Assembly: GCA_900540205.1 (NCBI GenBank)
Contig: UQER01000020.1
Location: 1 to 51,413 of the forward strand
Direction of reading: 5' to 3'
DNA length: 51,413 nt
Source of the DNA: an uncultured Porphyromonadaceae bacterium
Lineage (GTDB): Bacteria; Bacteroidota; Bacteroidia; Bacteroidales; Muribaculaceae
In this document: piece by piece, positions 13,820 to 21,526 of the stretch
Layout of the letters: the number at the start of each line of letters is the position of its first letter
Numbering within the stretch: the first letter of the stretch is position 1
Position numbers and translations under genes: made by a program
The notes under the pieces: model-generated
What the model was told of the DNA's origin: nothing
Seen by the model: only the letters and a program-made list of their open reading frames with translations
Database searches by the model: none

Positions 13820-15556
13820 ATGAGATTAAGATATATAGCGTTATATGCCGCCATCGCCGTGGTTTGCGGTGGATGCGAGAGCCTTGATTACACCCCCGGC
13901 GACCAGATGTCGGGCCAGACATTCTGGCAGACCGAGGACCATGCCCGCCAGGCGGCGGTGGGGATGTATGCCGCCATGAAGGAACCGTGGTGCTTCGGCA
14001 TGGAGTTCACGTTCGATATGTGCAGCGACCTGGCCGACGGCACTTCGCCGTGGTCCGATGTGTCGCGCGGCGATGCATTTTCCTCCAACAGCTCCGGAGT
14101 GCAGAATCATTGGCAGTACCTTTATGAGCTGGTGCACCGCGCCAACACCGTGATCCGCAATGTGGCAGGCATGCCGATCAGTCAGGAAACCATCGACCGC
14201 GTGACCGGCGAAGCCCGTTTCCTGCGCGCCATGGCCTATTTCCGCATGCTCAACTGCTGGGGCGGCGTGCCTTACTACGACGAGACCTGCGACATAAACG
14301 AGGAGTTCGCGCACCTTGATGCCCCGCGCTGCACGGCCGATGAACTCCGCGGGCATATACTTGACGATCTGACCGACGCCATCCGCAAGCTTCCCGTGAG
14401 CTGGGACGCCGCAAATCTGGGGCGCGCTACCAAAGGGGCTGCCTACGCACTGCGTGGGAAAGTCTACCTGTTCAACCGGCAATGGGATGAGGCCGTGGCC
14501 GATTTCGAGGAGATTGTGTACAACAAGACATACAATTACGGATACTCGCTCCATCCGGACTACAACGACCTTTTCCGCCTGTACAACGGGCGCCATAGCG
14601 ATGAGATGATATTTTCCATTCAGTCAATCGACGGGAATACGGCCGGATATGCCCTCGACATCGTGTCGTACTTCGGCAACAAATCCACCATGCGTCTGAT
14701 AGCAGGCAACCGGATAGTCCCGTCAACTACACTTGTCGACATGTACGAGAACCCCGACGGCTCGCAGTTCGACTGGGATGACGTGTTTCCCGGTTTCAAT
14801 GCCGGCGATTCGCAGATGCGCCGCCGCCTCATGTGCGTGGCCATCGATCAGGGGAGCACGGAAGTGACGAGCACACTCGACAGCGACACGACAAAAGTGA
14901 TGGACGCCTACCGTTTGCGCGATCCTCGTCTGTGCCTCAATGTCATCACACCTTATTCCCATTATCTCGGCACCGACGCAGGCTCTTCGCCCATGGACAA
15001 GCAGTTCGTGCTTGCCGACCCCACAAAAGGGGGCGCGCCGATGGAGGCCATGGCCTTCATACGCAATTCCGAAGGGTGGAATTCGTACTTCTGGCGCAAA
15101 TGGATACCTACGGGCAACCTTGACGGATATTGGGGTGAATACACACGCACACCCTATGAATTTCCGCTGATACGTCTGGGCGATGTGCTGCTCATGCTGG
15201 CCGAAGCCTACAATGAGTCGGGCGCCACAGACAAGGCCGTGATTGAGCTGAACAAGGTGCGGGAGCGCGTGGGTATGCCCGGCCTTGACAGCGGTGCGGC
15301 ATGGCTCGCCGTGAGCGGAAAGGAGGATATGGCCGAGCGCATCCGCCGTGAACGTGCGTTCGAACTGGTCGGTGAGGGACAGCGCTATTGGGATCTGAAG
15401 CGTTGGGGACTGCTGGAACAGTCCGTGAAAAATGCCACCGACATTTTCGGAGACCTCATGTACACACGTACATATCAGGAGCGGCATCAGCTGTGGCCTA
15501 TCCCGCTTGTGGAGATGGAGCGCAATCTCAACCTTACACAGAACCCGGGGTGGTGA
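13820..15556 (+). CDS. SusD/RagB-family glycan-binding lipoprotein (PUL 1)
   Basis: 578-residue surface protein forming the lid over SusC. It shows the SusD layout: N-terminal cysteine region, TPR-rich helical fold (for example FLRAMAYFRMLNCWGGVPYYDE and ALRGKVYLFNRQWDEAVADFEEI), and the typical C-terminal RRERAFELVGEGQRYWDLKRWG and LWPIPLVEMERN motifs. The signal sequence ends VVCGGCESLDY. The lipobox is degenerate, since C19 has Cys rather than Leu/Val at position -3; C16 is also a possible site. It follows susC by 23 bases and is separated from the GH127 gene by 223 bases holding two hairpins and an AT-rich repeat. Confidence 0.94.
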   Translation: MRLRYIALYAAIAVVCGGCESLDYTPGDQMSGQTFWQTEDHARQAAVGMYAAMKEPWCFGMEFTFDMCSDLADGTSPWSDVSRGDAFSSNSSGVQNHWQYLYELVHRANTVIRNVAGMPISQETIDRVTGEARFLRAMAYFRMLNCWGGVPYYDETCDINEEFAHLDAPRCTADELRGHILDDLTDAIRKLPVSWDAANLGRATKGAAYALRGKVYLFNRQWDEAVADFEEIVYNKTYNYGYSLHPDYNDLFRLYNGRHSDEMIFSIQSIDGNTAGYALDIVSYFGNKSTMRLIAGNRIVPSTTLVDMYENPDGSQFDWDDVFPGFNAGDSQMRRRLMCVAIDQGSTEVTSTLDSDTTKVMDAYRLRDPRLCLNVITPYSHYLGTDAGSSPMDKQFVLADPTKGGAPMEAMAFIRNSEGWNSYFWRKWIPTGNLDGYWGEYTRTPYEFPLIRLGDVLLMLAEAYNESGATDKAVIELNKVRERVGMPGLDSGAAWLAVSGKEDMAERIRRERAFELVGEGQRYWDLKRWGLLEQSVKNATDIFGDLMYTRTYQERHQLWPIPLVEMERNLNLTQNPGW

Positions 15557-15569
15557 TGCGGCCCTGACA

Positions 15570-15639
15570 ATGCCTGCGGCTGGGGCCGTGGGCATGCCTG
15601 CATGGAGTGCGTGGTGTTGAGCGCCGCGCACTCTATGCA
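15570..15639 (+). promoter_or_regulatory. Two intercistronic hairpins after susD of PUL 1
   Basis: Hairpin one at 15570-15595 pairs ATGCC-TG-CGGC with GCCG-TG-GGCAT around a TGGG loop. Hairpin two at 15599-15639 pairs TGCATGGAGTGCG with CGCACTCTATGCA with one G-T pair. Neither has a T run, so they look like mRNA-stabilising or attenuating structures rather than full terminators. Confidence 0.5.
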
Positions 15640-15660
15640 CGTATATTGATGTGTGTAACC

Positions 15661-15765
15661 ATAAGGTCTGATAAGTTCGGATAAACTCTTATAATTCTGA
15701 TAAGGTCTGATAAGCTCTTATAAGAAATTATCAGAATTATAAGAGCTTATAAGAATTTATTATCC
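15661..15765. repeat. AT-rich nested repeat upstream of the GH127 gene
   Basis: About 100 bases built from CTTATAA/TTATAAG and TCTGATAAG units. A perfect 18-bp inverted repeat (15686-15703 with 15728-15745, CTCTTATAATTCTGATAA type) surrounds a short centre, and TAAGGTCTGATAAG occurs twice as a direct repeat (15662-15675, 15701-15714). It ends about 15 bases before the start codon. It may act as a terminator or regulatory structure, or be a dispersed repeat. Confidence 0.7.
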
Positions 15766-15779
15766 TAAAGTCCCTGATT

Positions 15780-17717
15780 ATGATGACATCAATATACAAA
15801 AAGATTCTGGCGGCATGCTCTGCGGCCGCTCTTAGTGTTACCGGCGCATGGGCGCAGTCCGTGGTTCCCGGGCAGCACGCGGGAAAACTCAAAGTTGAAA
15901 ACCGGGTAGCAGGCAAGGCGCAGAGCTTCGATCTCCGCGAAGTGACGCTGCTTCCCGGCCGTGTGCGCCATAATCTCGAGCGCGATTCGGCCTGGATGGC
16001 TAATATTTCTGTGAACCGGTTGCTCCATAGCTTCCGCAATAATGCCGGCGTATTTGCCGGACTGGAAGGTGGATATGAGAGTGTAAAGAAGTTTGGTGGT
16101 TGGGAATCGCTTGATTGCGATCTGCGCGGCCATACCACCGGCCACCTTATGTCGGCCTACGGACTGATGTATGCCGCCACAGGTGCCGATGTGTTCAAAC
16201 TCAAAGGCGACTCCATCGTGGCCGGCCTGGCCGAGGTGCAGGAGGCACTTGGCCCGTCGGGATATCTCAGCGCTTTCCCGGAGGAACTTATCAATAGAAA
16301 CCTCAAGGGGAAAGGCGTATGGGCGCCGTGGTACACGCTGCACAAAATAATGTCCGGACTGATTGACCAGTATCTTTATTCCGGCAATACTCAAGCACTT
16401 GAAGTGGCAACCAAAATGGGCGACTGGGCTTACGGAAAACTCATCGGTCAGCCCGAGGAAACTCGGCGTCTGATGCTCCGCAATGAGTTCGGCGGAATGA
16501 ACGAGGCGTTTTTCAATCTTTATTCCGTTACAGGCGACAAACGTTTCAAGGAACTTGCCGAATATTTCTATCACAACGCCGTGCTCGACCCGCTCCGTGA
16601 GGGGGATTTCGATATGGGCACCAAGCATACCAATACTTTTATACCCAAGCTGATTGGCGAAGCCCGTAATTATGAACTCACCGGCAGCGGCGACAGCCGG
16701 CGCATGGCGGCCGATTTCTGGGAGTGCGTGGTTGACAAGCATTCGTTTGTCACAGGTTCATGCAGCCAGAAAGAGCACTTCTTCGACACCTCCAGGTTCT
16801 CAAAATTCATCAACGGCTACACCGGCGAGACATGCTGCACGTACAATATGCTGAAACTCAGCCGGCACCTTTTCTGTTGGGATGCCGCACCCGAGGTGGC
16901 CGACTACTACGAGGTGGCTCTGTTCAACCACATCCTCGCCCAGCAGGACACCACTTCCGGCATGGTGTGCTATTTTCTCCCGATGCTTACGGGGGCATAT
17001 AAGGTGTACAGCACTCCGGAGCAGTCGTTCTGGTGCTGTGTGGGGAGCGGTTTTGAAAGCCACTCGAAGTATGCCGAATCAATCTATTTCCACAATGACA
17101 ACGGCGTGTTTGTCAACCTGTTCATCCCCTCTCGCCTTATCTGGAAAGAGAAAGGGCTGACATTGCGTCAGGACACCCGTTTCCCTGAATCGGAGACCAC
17201 CCGCTTCACCATAGAGGAAGCTCCGTTGCAGGCAATGGGGCTTTCGCTCCGCTATCCTGCATGGAGTGGGCGTCCGGAAGTGAAAATCAACGGCAAAAAG
17301 CAGGCGGTGCATGGCGGTCCGTCCTCCTATATCACCTTGAACCGCAGATGGAAAGCGGGCGATGTGGTTGAGGTGACCTATCCAATGTCGCTGCATGTGT
17401 CCGTCACACCCGATAACCCCGACAAAGGCGCAATAATGTACGGCCCAATTGTACTGGCTGCCAACCTCGGTACCGAAGGGATGACTGCACCCGCCCCTTT
17501 CTCTGACCCAACTGTGCGAAACGACTACTATACCTACGATTATCATGTCCCCCCCGGTACGCCGACCTCATTGCCTTTCGGAATCGATGAGGTGGCACGG
17601 AACATGAAACGCACATCCGGCGGCCTGACGTTTGTCAGCTCAAACGGCCTGACATTCGCTCCGCTTTACGATCTGCACCGCTGCCGCTATGGGGTGTACT
17701 GGGATTTCAAAAAATGA
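15780..17717 (+). CDS. GH127-type beta-L-arabinofuranosidase (DUF1680)
   Basis: 645-residue exported glycoside hydrolase predicted to release beta-L-arabinofuranose; the related family GH146 shares the fold and cannot be excluded. A signal peptide ends near AWAQ. The alpha/alpha toroid carries GGWESLDCDLRGHTTGH and APWYTLHKIMSGL. The zinc-thiolate site is visible: E350 and C352 in GETCCTYNM, and C419 and C420 in FWCCVGSG. They correspond to E338, C340, C417 and C418 of the characterised Bifidobacterium enzyme, where the C417 counterpart is the nucleophile. A C-terminal beta domain follows (SLRYPAWSGRPEVKINGK). It starts at a double ATG. It lies between the AT-rich repeat and a REPIN, so co-transcription with the flanking genes is likely but not shown. 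Confidence 0.9.
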   Translation: MMTSIYKKILAACSAAALSVTGAWAQSVVPGQHAGKLKVENRVAGKAQSFDLREVTLLPGRVRHNLERDSAWMANISVNRLLHSFRNNAGVFAGLEGGYESVKKFGGWESLDCDLRGHTTGHLMSAYGLMYAATGADVFKLKGDSIVAGLAEVQEALGPSGYLSAFPEELINRNLKGKGVWAPWYTLHKIMSGLIDQYLYSGNTQALEVATKMGDWAYGKLIGQPEETRRLMLRNEFGGMNEAFFNLYSVTGDKRFKELAEYFYHNAVLDPLREGDFDMGTKHTNTFIPKLIGEARNYELTGSGDSRRMAADFWECVVDKHSFVTGSCSQKEHFFDTSRFSKFINGYTGETCCTYNMLKLSRHLFCWDAAPEVADYYEVALFNHILAQQDTTSGMVCYFLPMLTGAYKVYSTPEQSFWCCVGSGFESHSKYAESIYFHNDNGVFVNLFIPSRLIWKEKGLTLRQDTRFPESETTRFTIEEAPLQAMGLSLRYPAWSGRPEVKINGKKQAVHGGPSSYITLNRRWKAGDVVEVTYPMSLHVSVTPDNPDKGAIMYGPIVLAANLGTEGMTAPAPFSDPTVRNDYYTYDYHVPPGTPTSLPFGIDEVARNMKRTSGGLTFVSSNGLTFAPLYDLHRCRYGVYWDFKK

Positions 17718-17751
17718 TGAGTTGTCTGCTCTGTCAAATAAGGGAAATAAT

Positions 17752-17851
17752 TGTAGGGTCGCGACCTGTCGCGACTGCAGCACGGTCCATTGGCCCCGTA
17801 ATTACCAATTGGAGTTCTAAAAGTTGCAGTCGCGACAGGTCGCGACCCTAC
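17752..17851. repeat. REPIN-like inverted repeat, copy 3
   Basis: Arms at 17752-17779 and 17825-17851 are inverted repeats with the same GTAG foot and GTCGCGAC-CT-GTCGCGAC stem as copies 1 and 2, around a 45-base spacer unlike theirs. It fills most of the 161-base gap between the GH127 gene and the alpha/beta hydrolase gene. Confidence 0.8.
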
Positions 17852-17878
17852 GTCTGAAATGATTTTTTTAATAGGGTT

Positions 17879-19210
17879 ATGAAAAGAATTTTGCTGATTT
17901 TGTTGCTTGTGCTTCCGGTTTTGGCGCAGACGCTTGAGGCTCGCCGATGGTGGACGTGCAGTGTGACAATGCCGGAATGGGTGTCAAACGAGACCGGTGC
18001 CGGGGTAGAGGCTTTCATGCAGCTGCCGGAAACGGACAGCGTGGCTGCCGTGATGTTCGCCTTTCAGAACATGAATGAGGAGACGCTGTTTAAGATGGAT
18101 ACGTTCCGCGAGCGCATGGCGCGTGCAGGGGTCGCTCTTGTGTGGATTGTTCCGGGCTGCGGACAGGAATGGGACGTAAGCACCGGAGTGCAGGAGAATT
18201 TTAACCGCATGCTGTCGGCACTTGCAACTGAAAGCGGCCATCCGGAAATTGCTGACGCACCGCTTATCCCGTTCGGCCATTCGGCGCAGGCAACGATGCC
18301 CTGGAATTTCGCCGCATGGAATCCTGAGAGGACACTGTGTGTGATTTCATATCATGGCGATGCTCCGCGCACCAACCTGTGTGGCTATGGCCGCGCGAAC
18401 ATAGAGTGGGGGCGCACCCGCAACATCGACGGCATCCCGGGGCTGATGGTTATGGGCGAATATGAATGGTGGGATGCCCGGTTGCGTCCGGCTCTTGCGT
18501 TCCGGATGATGTATCCCGGGAGCTGTATCTCGTTTCTCGGTGATGCCGGGCGCGGACATTTCGACCTTTCCGGCCGTACGGCGGCATATATGGCCGAGTT
18601 TATAGAAGAAGCGCTTGCCACTCGCCTCACTTCAAACGGCCTCATGCCAGTGGATCCCGCCGACGGCTGGCTTGCGCAGGCATGGCACCCCGGCTGCACA
18701 GACCGCACCGCTCCCGCACCCTGGAAGGATTATTCGGGTTGCCGCCACGAGGCTTTCTGGTTCTTCAACCGGGAGATGGCAGAGGCTGCTGAGGCGCGGT
18801 ATGCCGAGACGGCAGGAAAACAGCCGCGTTGGATAGGCTTTGCCGATGACGCAGGCAACCTGTTTGCCTATAATCCGGCCGGCCATTGCAAAATCAATGT
18901 CAGAATCAAGCCCGATGCCTCGGACACGTTCACACTGCATGCCGTATTCACCGACAGCACACGCACATCCAAGACTGCGGGGATGCAGACCTCGATAAAG
19001 GTCCGCTATGTGAGCGGCCCGGCTGAGGCAGTCAACGATTCAACTTTCCGTGTGGACAGGGAGCATCCCACATGGCGAAATCCGCGCCGCCGCGCCAAGG
19101 TGACACTATGCGCCGAGGCGCCATCCGATACCATCTATAAGGAGACAGTGCAGTCCATCTTATGGAATCCAATAAGAAAAGCGATGTGCCGGTGGGGCAC
19201 ATCGCTGTAA
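17879..19210 (+). CDS. Secreted alpha/beta-hydrolase-like protein, putative carbohydrate esterase
   Basis: 443-residue exported protein with a signal peptide (MKRILLILLLVLPVLAQTLEA). The sequence suggests an alpha/beta hydrolase: a predicted nucleophile elbow PFGHSAQAT with S135, after a strand, and a possible catalytic histidine H227 in GRGHFDLSG. The elbow is GxSxQ rather than the usual GxSxG. The C-terminal 130 residues look like a beta-sandwich. Its place at the end of PUL 1 suggests removal of an ester from the glycan, but substrate and even activity are inference. The last ten codons run into a hairpin that appears to be the terminator of the converging PUL 2 operon, so the C-terminus may be an extension. 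Confidence 0.65.
   Translation: MKRILLILLLVLPVLAQTLEARRWWTCSVTMPEWVSNETGAGVEAFMQLPETDSVAAVMFAFQNMNEETLFKMDTFRERMARAGVALVWIVPGCGQEWDVSTGVQENFNRMLSALATESGHPEIADAPLIPFGHSAQATMPWNFAAWNPERTLCVISYHGDAPRTNLCGYGRANIEWGRTRNIDGIPGLMVMGEYEWWDARLRPALAFRMMYPGSCISFLGDAGRGHFDLSGRTAAYMAEFIEEALATRLTSNGLMPVDPADGWLAQAWHPGCTDRTAPAPWKDYSGCRHEAFWFFNREMAEAAEARYAETAGKQPRWIGFADDAGNLFAYNPAGHCKINVRIKPDASDTFTLHAVFTDSTRTSKTAGMQTSIKVRYVSGPAEAVNDSTFRVDREHPTWRNPRRRAKVTLCAEAPSDTIYKETVQSILWNPIRKAMCRWGTSL
19171..19206 (-). terminator. Terminator of the PUL 2 distal operon, overlapping the end of PUL 1
   Basis: Perfect 11-bp stem (AGCGATGTGCC at 19180-19190 with GGCACATCGCT at 19196-19206) and 5-base loop. On the minus strand it is followed by TTTTCTTATT, so it terminates leftward transcription from the GH36 operon. 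It lies inside the last codons of the plus-strand hydrolase gene. Confidence 0.7.
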
Positions 19211-19352
19211 GGAAACCTAAACAATACGTTTACTATTACCTTTGAATTTACCTATACTACTTACCTTAAATCTTTACCATTATGAGTTCTCAATTATCTA
19301 TTATCCAGGAAGATTATGCATAATGCCTAATCCTCATGTATTCCTTTGCGGT

Positions 19353-21494
19353 TTAAAGCGCGTTGAGTTCGTAAACGCGGCTGCTGAGATCGCGGGCGGT
19401 GAACATGGGCAGTCCCACTGTCATTAGATACTGGCCCGAATAGTTCTTGGCATTGTTGTCTGCCGAGCAGTCGGCACGGTTGATCTCGCTGACCTTGTAG
19501 GTGGCTTTGGGGTCGAGACCCTGCAGTTTCACGTTGTTGAGTTTTTCGTTGTAGCGGGGATGAACGTCGAATGCGAACACCACTGCATTCCTGTCGGCTT
19601 TGTCAACGAACATGGTGGCTGCGTGGTTGCCTTCGTAGGGTGATACGAGGCGGTACTGGTCACCTTCGAGAATCACCGGTTTCAGACGGTTGTATTCCTT
19701 GATTGACTGCTTGCAGTAGGCGAGTTCGTCGGACTTGAGGTCGTGCAGGTTGAGGTCGAATCCGAGTTTGCCCATCATGGCCACGTTGGTGCGGAATTTG
19801 ATGGGGGCCTTCTTGTTCCAGGTGGTGACATGCGCGCACTGCACCTTGGCGGGGAATGCCTGTGAATATCCGTACTGGATGAACAGGCGTTCGATGGGGT
19901 CGGTGTTGTCGCTGGGCCACATTTCGGTGAAGTATTTCAGCCCTTCGTAGTCCGTACGTCCGCCGCCGCCCGAGCAGAGCATCATGGGGAGGTCGGGATA
20001 TTTGGCCTTAAGTCTGTCAAGAACGTTGTAGAGACCCTTCACATAGTCTACGTAGAGTTTCTGCTGCTCTTTGCCTTCGTGGTTTGAGTAGATGTTGGTG
20101 ATGGGGCTGTTGCAGTCCCATTTGAAGTAGGCGATGTCGGGATACTTGGTTTTCAGGTTGTCCACCACGTCGAACACAAAGTCCTGTACTTTGGGATTCG
20201 AGAGGTCGAGTACCAGCTGGTTGCGGAAGTAGTATTCCTCGCGGTTGGGAAGGGTGATGACCCAGTCCTTGTGCTGCTCGTAGAGTTCCGATTTGGGATT
20301 GACCATCTCGGGTTCGATCCAGAGACCGAATTTCACACCCTGTTTCTTTGCTTCCTCGGTGAGGCGGCCGATGCCGTTGGGGAGTTTGTCGGCGGTCTCG
20401 TCCCAGTCGCCAAGACCCTGAGTGTCGCTGTGACGGGGATATTTGTTGGCAAACCATCCGTCGTCGAGCAGGAACATATCAACGCCGAGTTCTTTGGCTT
20501 CGCCGATGAGCGAAACGAGTTTGTCCTCGTTGAAGTCGAAGTAGGTTGCTTCCCAGTTGTTGAGCAGAGTCATGCGGTTGCCGTTGCCGTCTTTCACCTG
20601 ATGGTTGCGCGCCCAGTCGTGAAGGTTGCGGCTTGCCTGGCCTGTGCCTTCGTCGCTGAGGGTGAAGATGAACTCAGGGGTTGTGAAGGTCTGCCCTTTG
20701 GAAAGGGGATATGCCGAGAAGTAGGGGTTGATTCCGCTGATCACGCGCAGGTCGCCGAGATCGTCCACTTCAAACACGAAGCGGAAATTGCCTGTCCATG
20801 CCAGTGTGCCGGCAAGAACGTCGCCGGAAGTCTCCGTTGCGGGTTCACCCAGCGAAAGCTGGAAGAAGGGCGATGCGAACATGTCGGCGCGGGCGCCCAG
20901 TTTTGTGTCGATTACTTTTTTTCCGAAATGCAGTTCCTGGTTAAGCTGGTTGGCCTCTTTGGCCCATTTGCCGGTGTACTGTGTCAGGAAATACTGCGGG
21001 GCGTTGAAATGCAGCATCGAGGATGCATATTTCTCCAGCTCGATGGGCTGCTTTTCGTTGTTGGTGATTTCGGTCCAGGATTTGAACACGTTTTCAGGTC
21101 CGAAGGCTGCAATGTGGAGTTTCACCTCGTCAGCAAACTCGGGGTCAGCCATTGTGATGATGGTTTCGGTGTAGCCGTCGTGCTTCACCACTTCATGCTT
21201 CTTATATTTGAGAAGGGTGGATGAGTTGGGGGTTGCAGTACGGTTGATATGCAGAGCCGGCTCATAATAATCTTCCATGCCGTGGGTGAGGTAAGCCTCT
21301 TTACCGGCAGGGAGGTTTGCGTATTCAGCGGCGTTGTCGAGGCGTTTGCCAAAATAGTTCTGATATACGCGGCCGTTATCTGCCACAGAGTAAACCAGTG
21401 CTGTGGCATCGGTCTCTACGGGAATGATGGTGGTGCTGGCGAAAGCGGAGAGGCAGAACGCCATCATGGCACCACTTATAAGGGTCGATTTCAT
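19353..21494 (-). CDS. GH36 alpha-galactosidase
   Basis: 713-residue exported enzyme predicted to hydrolyse terminal alpha-galactosides. A signal peptide (to FAST) is followed by the N-terminal beta-supersandwich, then the (beta/alpha)8 barrel. The nucleophile is D460 in YFKWDCNSP and the acid/base is D529 in WPSDNTD. Their 69-residue spacing equals that of well-studied GH36 enzymes within one residue. Other family marks are LDDGWF, GLWIEPEMVNP and the CSGGGGRTD substrate loop. It is the last gene of the SASA-GH36 unit, 32 bases after the esterase, and ends at the junction with PUL 1. Clear family match; substrate in vivo (galactomannan, raffinose-type or host glycan) is undetermined. Confidence 0.95.
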   Translation of the reverse strand: MKSTLISGAMMAFCLSAFASTTIIPVETDATALVYSVADNGRVYQNYFGKRLDNAAEYANLPAGKEAYLTHGMEDYYEPALHINRTATPNSSTLLKYKKHEVVKHDGYTETIITMADPEFADEVKLHIAAFGPENVFKSWTEITNNEKQPIELEKYASSMLHFNAPQYFLTQYTGKWAKEANQLNQELHFGKKVIDTKLGARADMFASPFFQLSLGEPATETSGDVLAGTLAWTGNFRFVFEVDDLGDLRVISGINPYFSAYPLSKGQTFTTPEFIFTLSDEGTGQASRNLHDWARNHQVKDGNGNRMTLLNNWEATYFDFNEDKLVSLIGEAKELGVDMFLLDDGWFANKYPRHSDTQGLGDWDETADKLPNGIGRLTEEAKKQGVKFGLWIEPEMVNPKSELYEQHKDWVITLPNREEYYFRNQLVLDLSNPKVQDFVFDVVDNLKTKYPDIAYFKWDCNSPITNIYSNHEGKEQQKLYVDYVKGLYNVLDRLKAKYPDLPMMLCSGGGGRTDYEGLKYFTEMWPSDNTDPIERLFIQYGYSQAFPAKVQCAHVTTWNKKAPIKFRTNVAMMGKLGFDLNLHDLKSDELAYCKQSIKEYNRLKPVILEGDQYRLVSPYEGNHAATMFVDKADRNAVVFAFDVHPRYNEKLNNVKLQGLDPKATYKVSEINRADCSADNNAKNYSGQYLMTVGLPMFTARDLSSRVYELNAL

Positions 21495-21526
21495 CGTTTA
21501 AATTATAAGGTGTTATTATGATTGGT

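Noticed and set aside
1..17851. Repeats considered as a CRISPR array or integrase sites
   Set aside because: Copies are kilobases apart, each is an inverted pair with its own unique spacer, and no cas or integrase gene is present.
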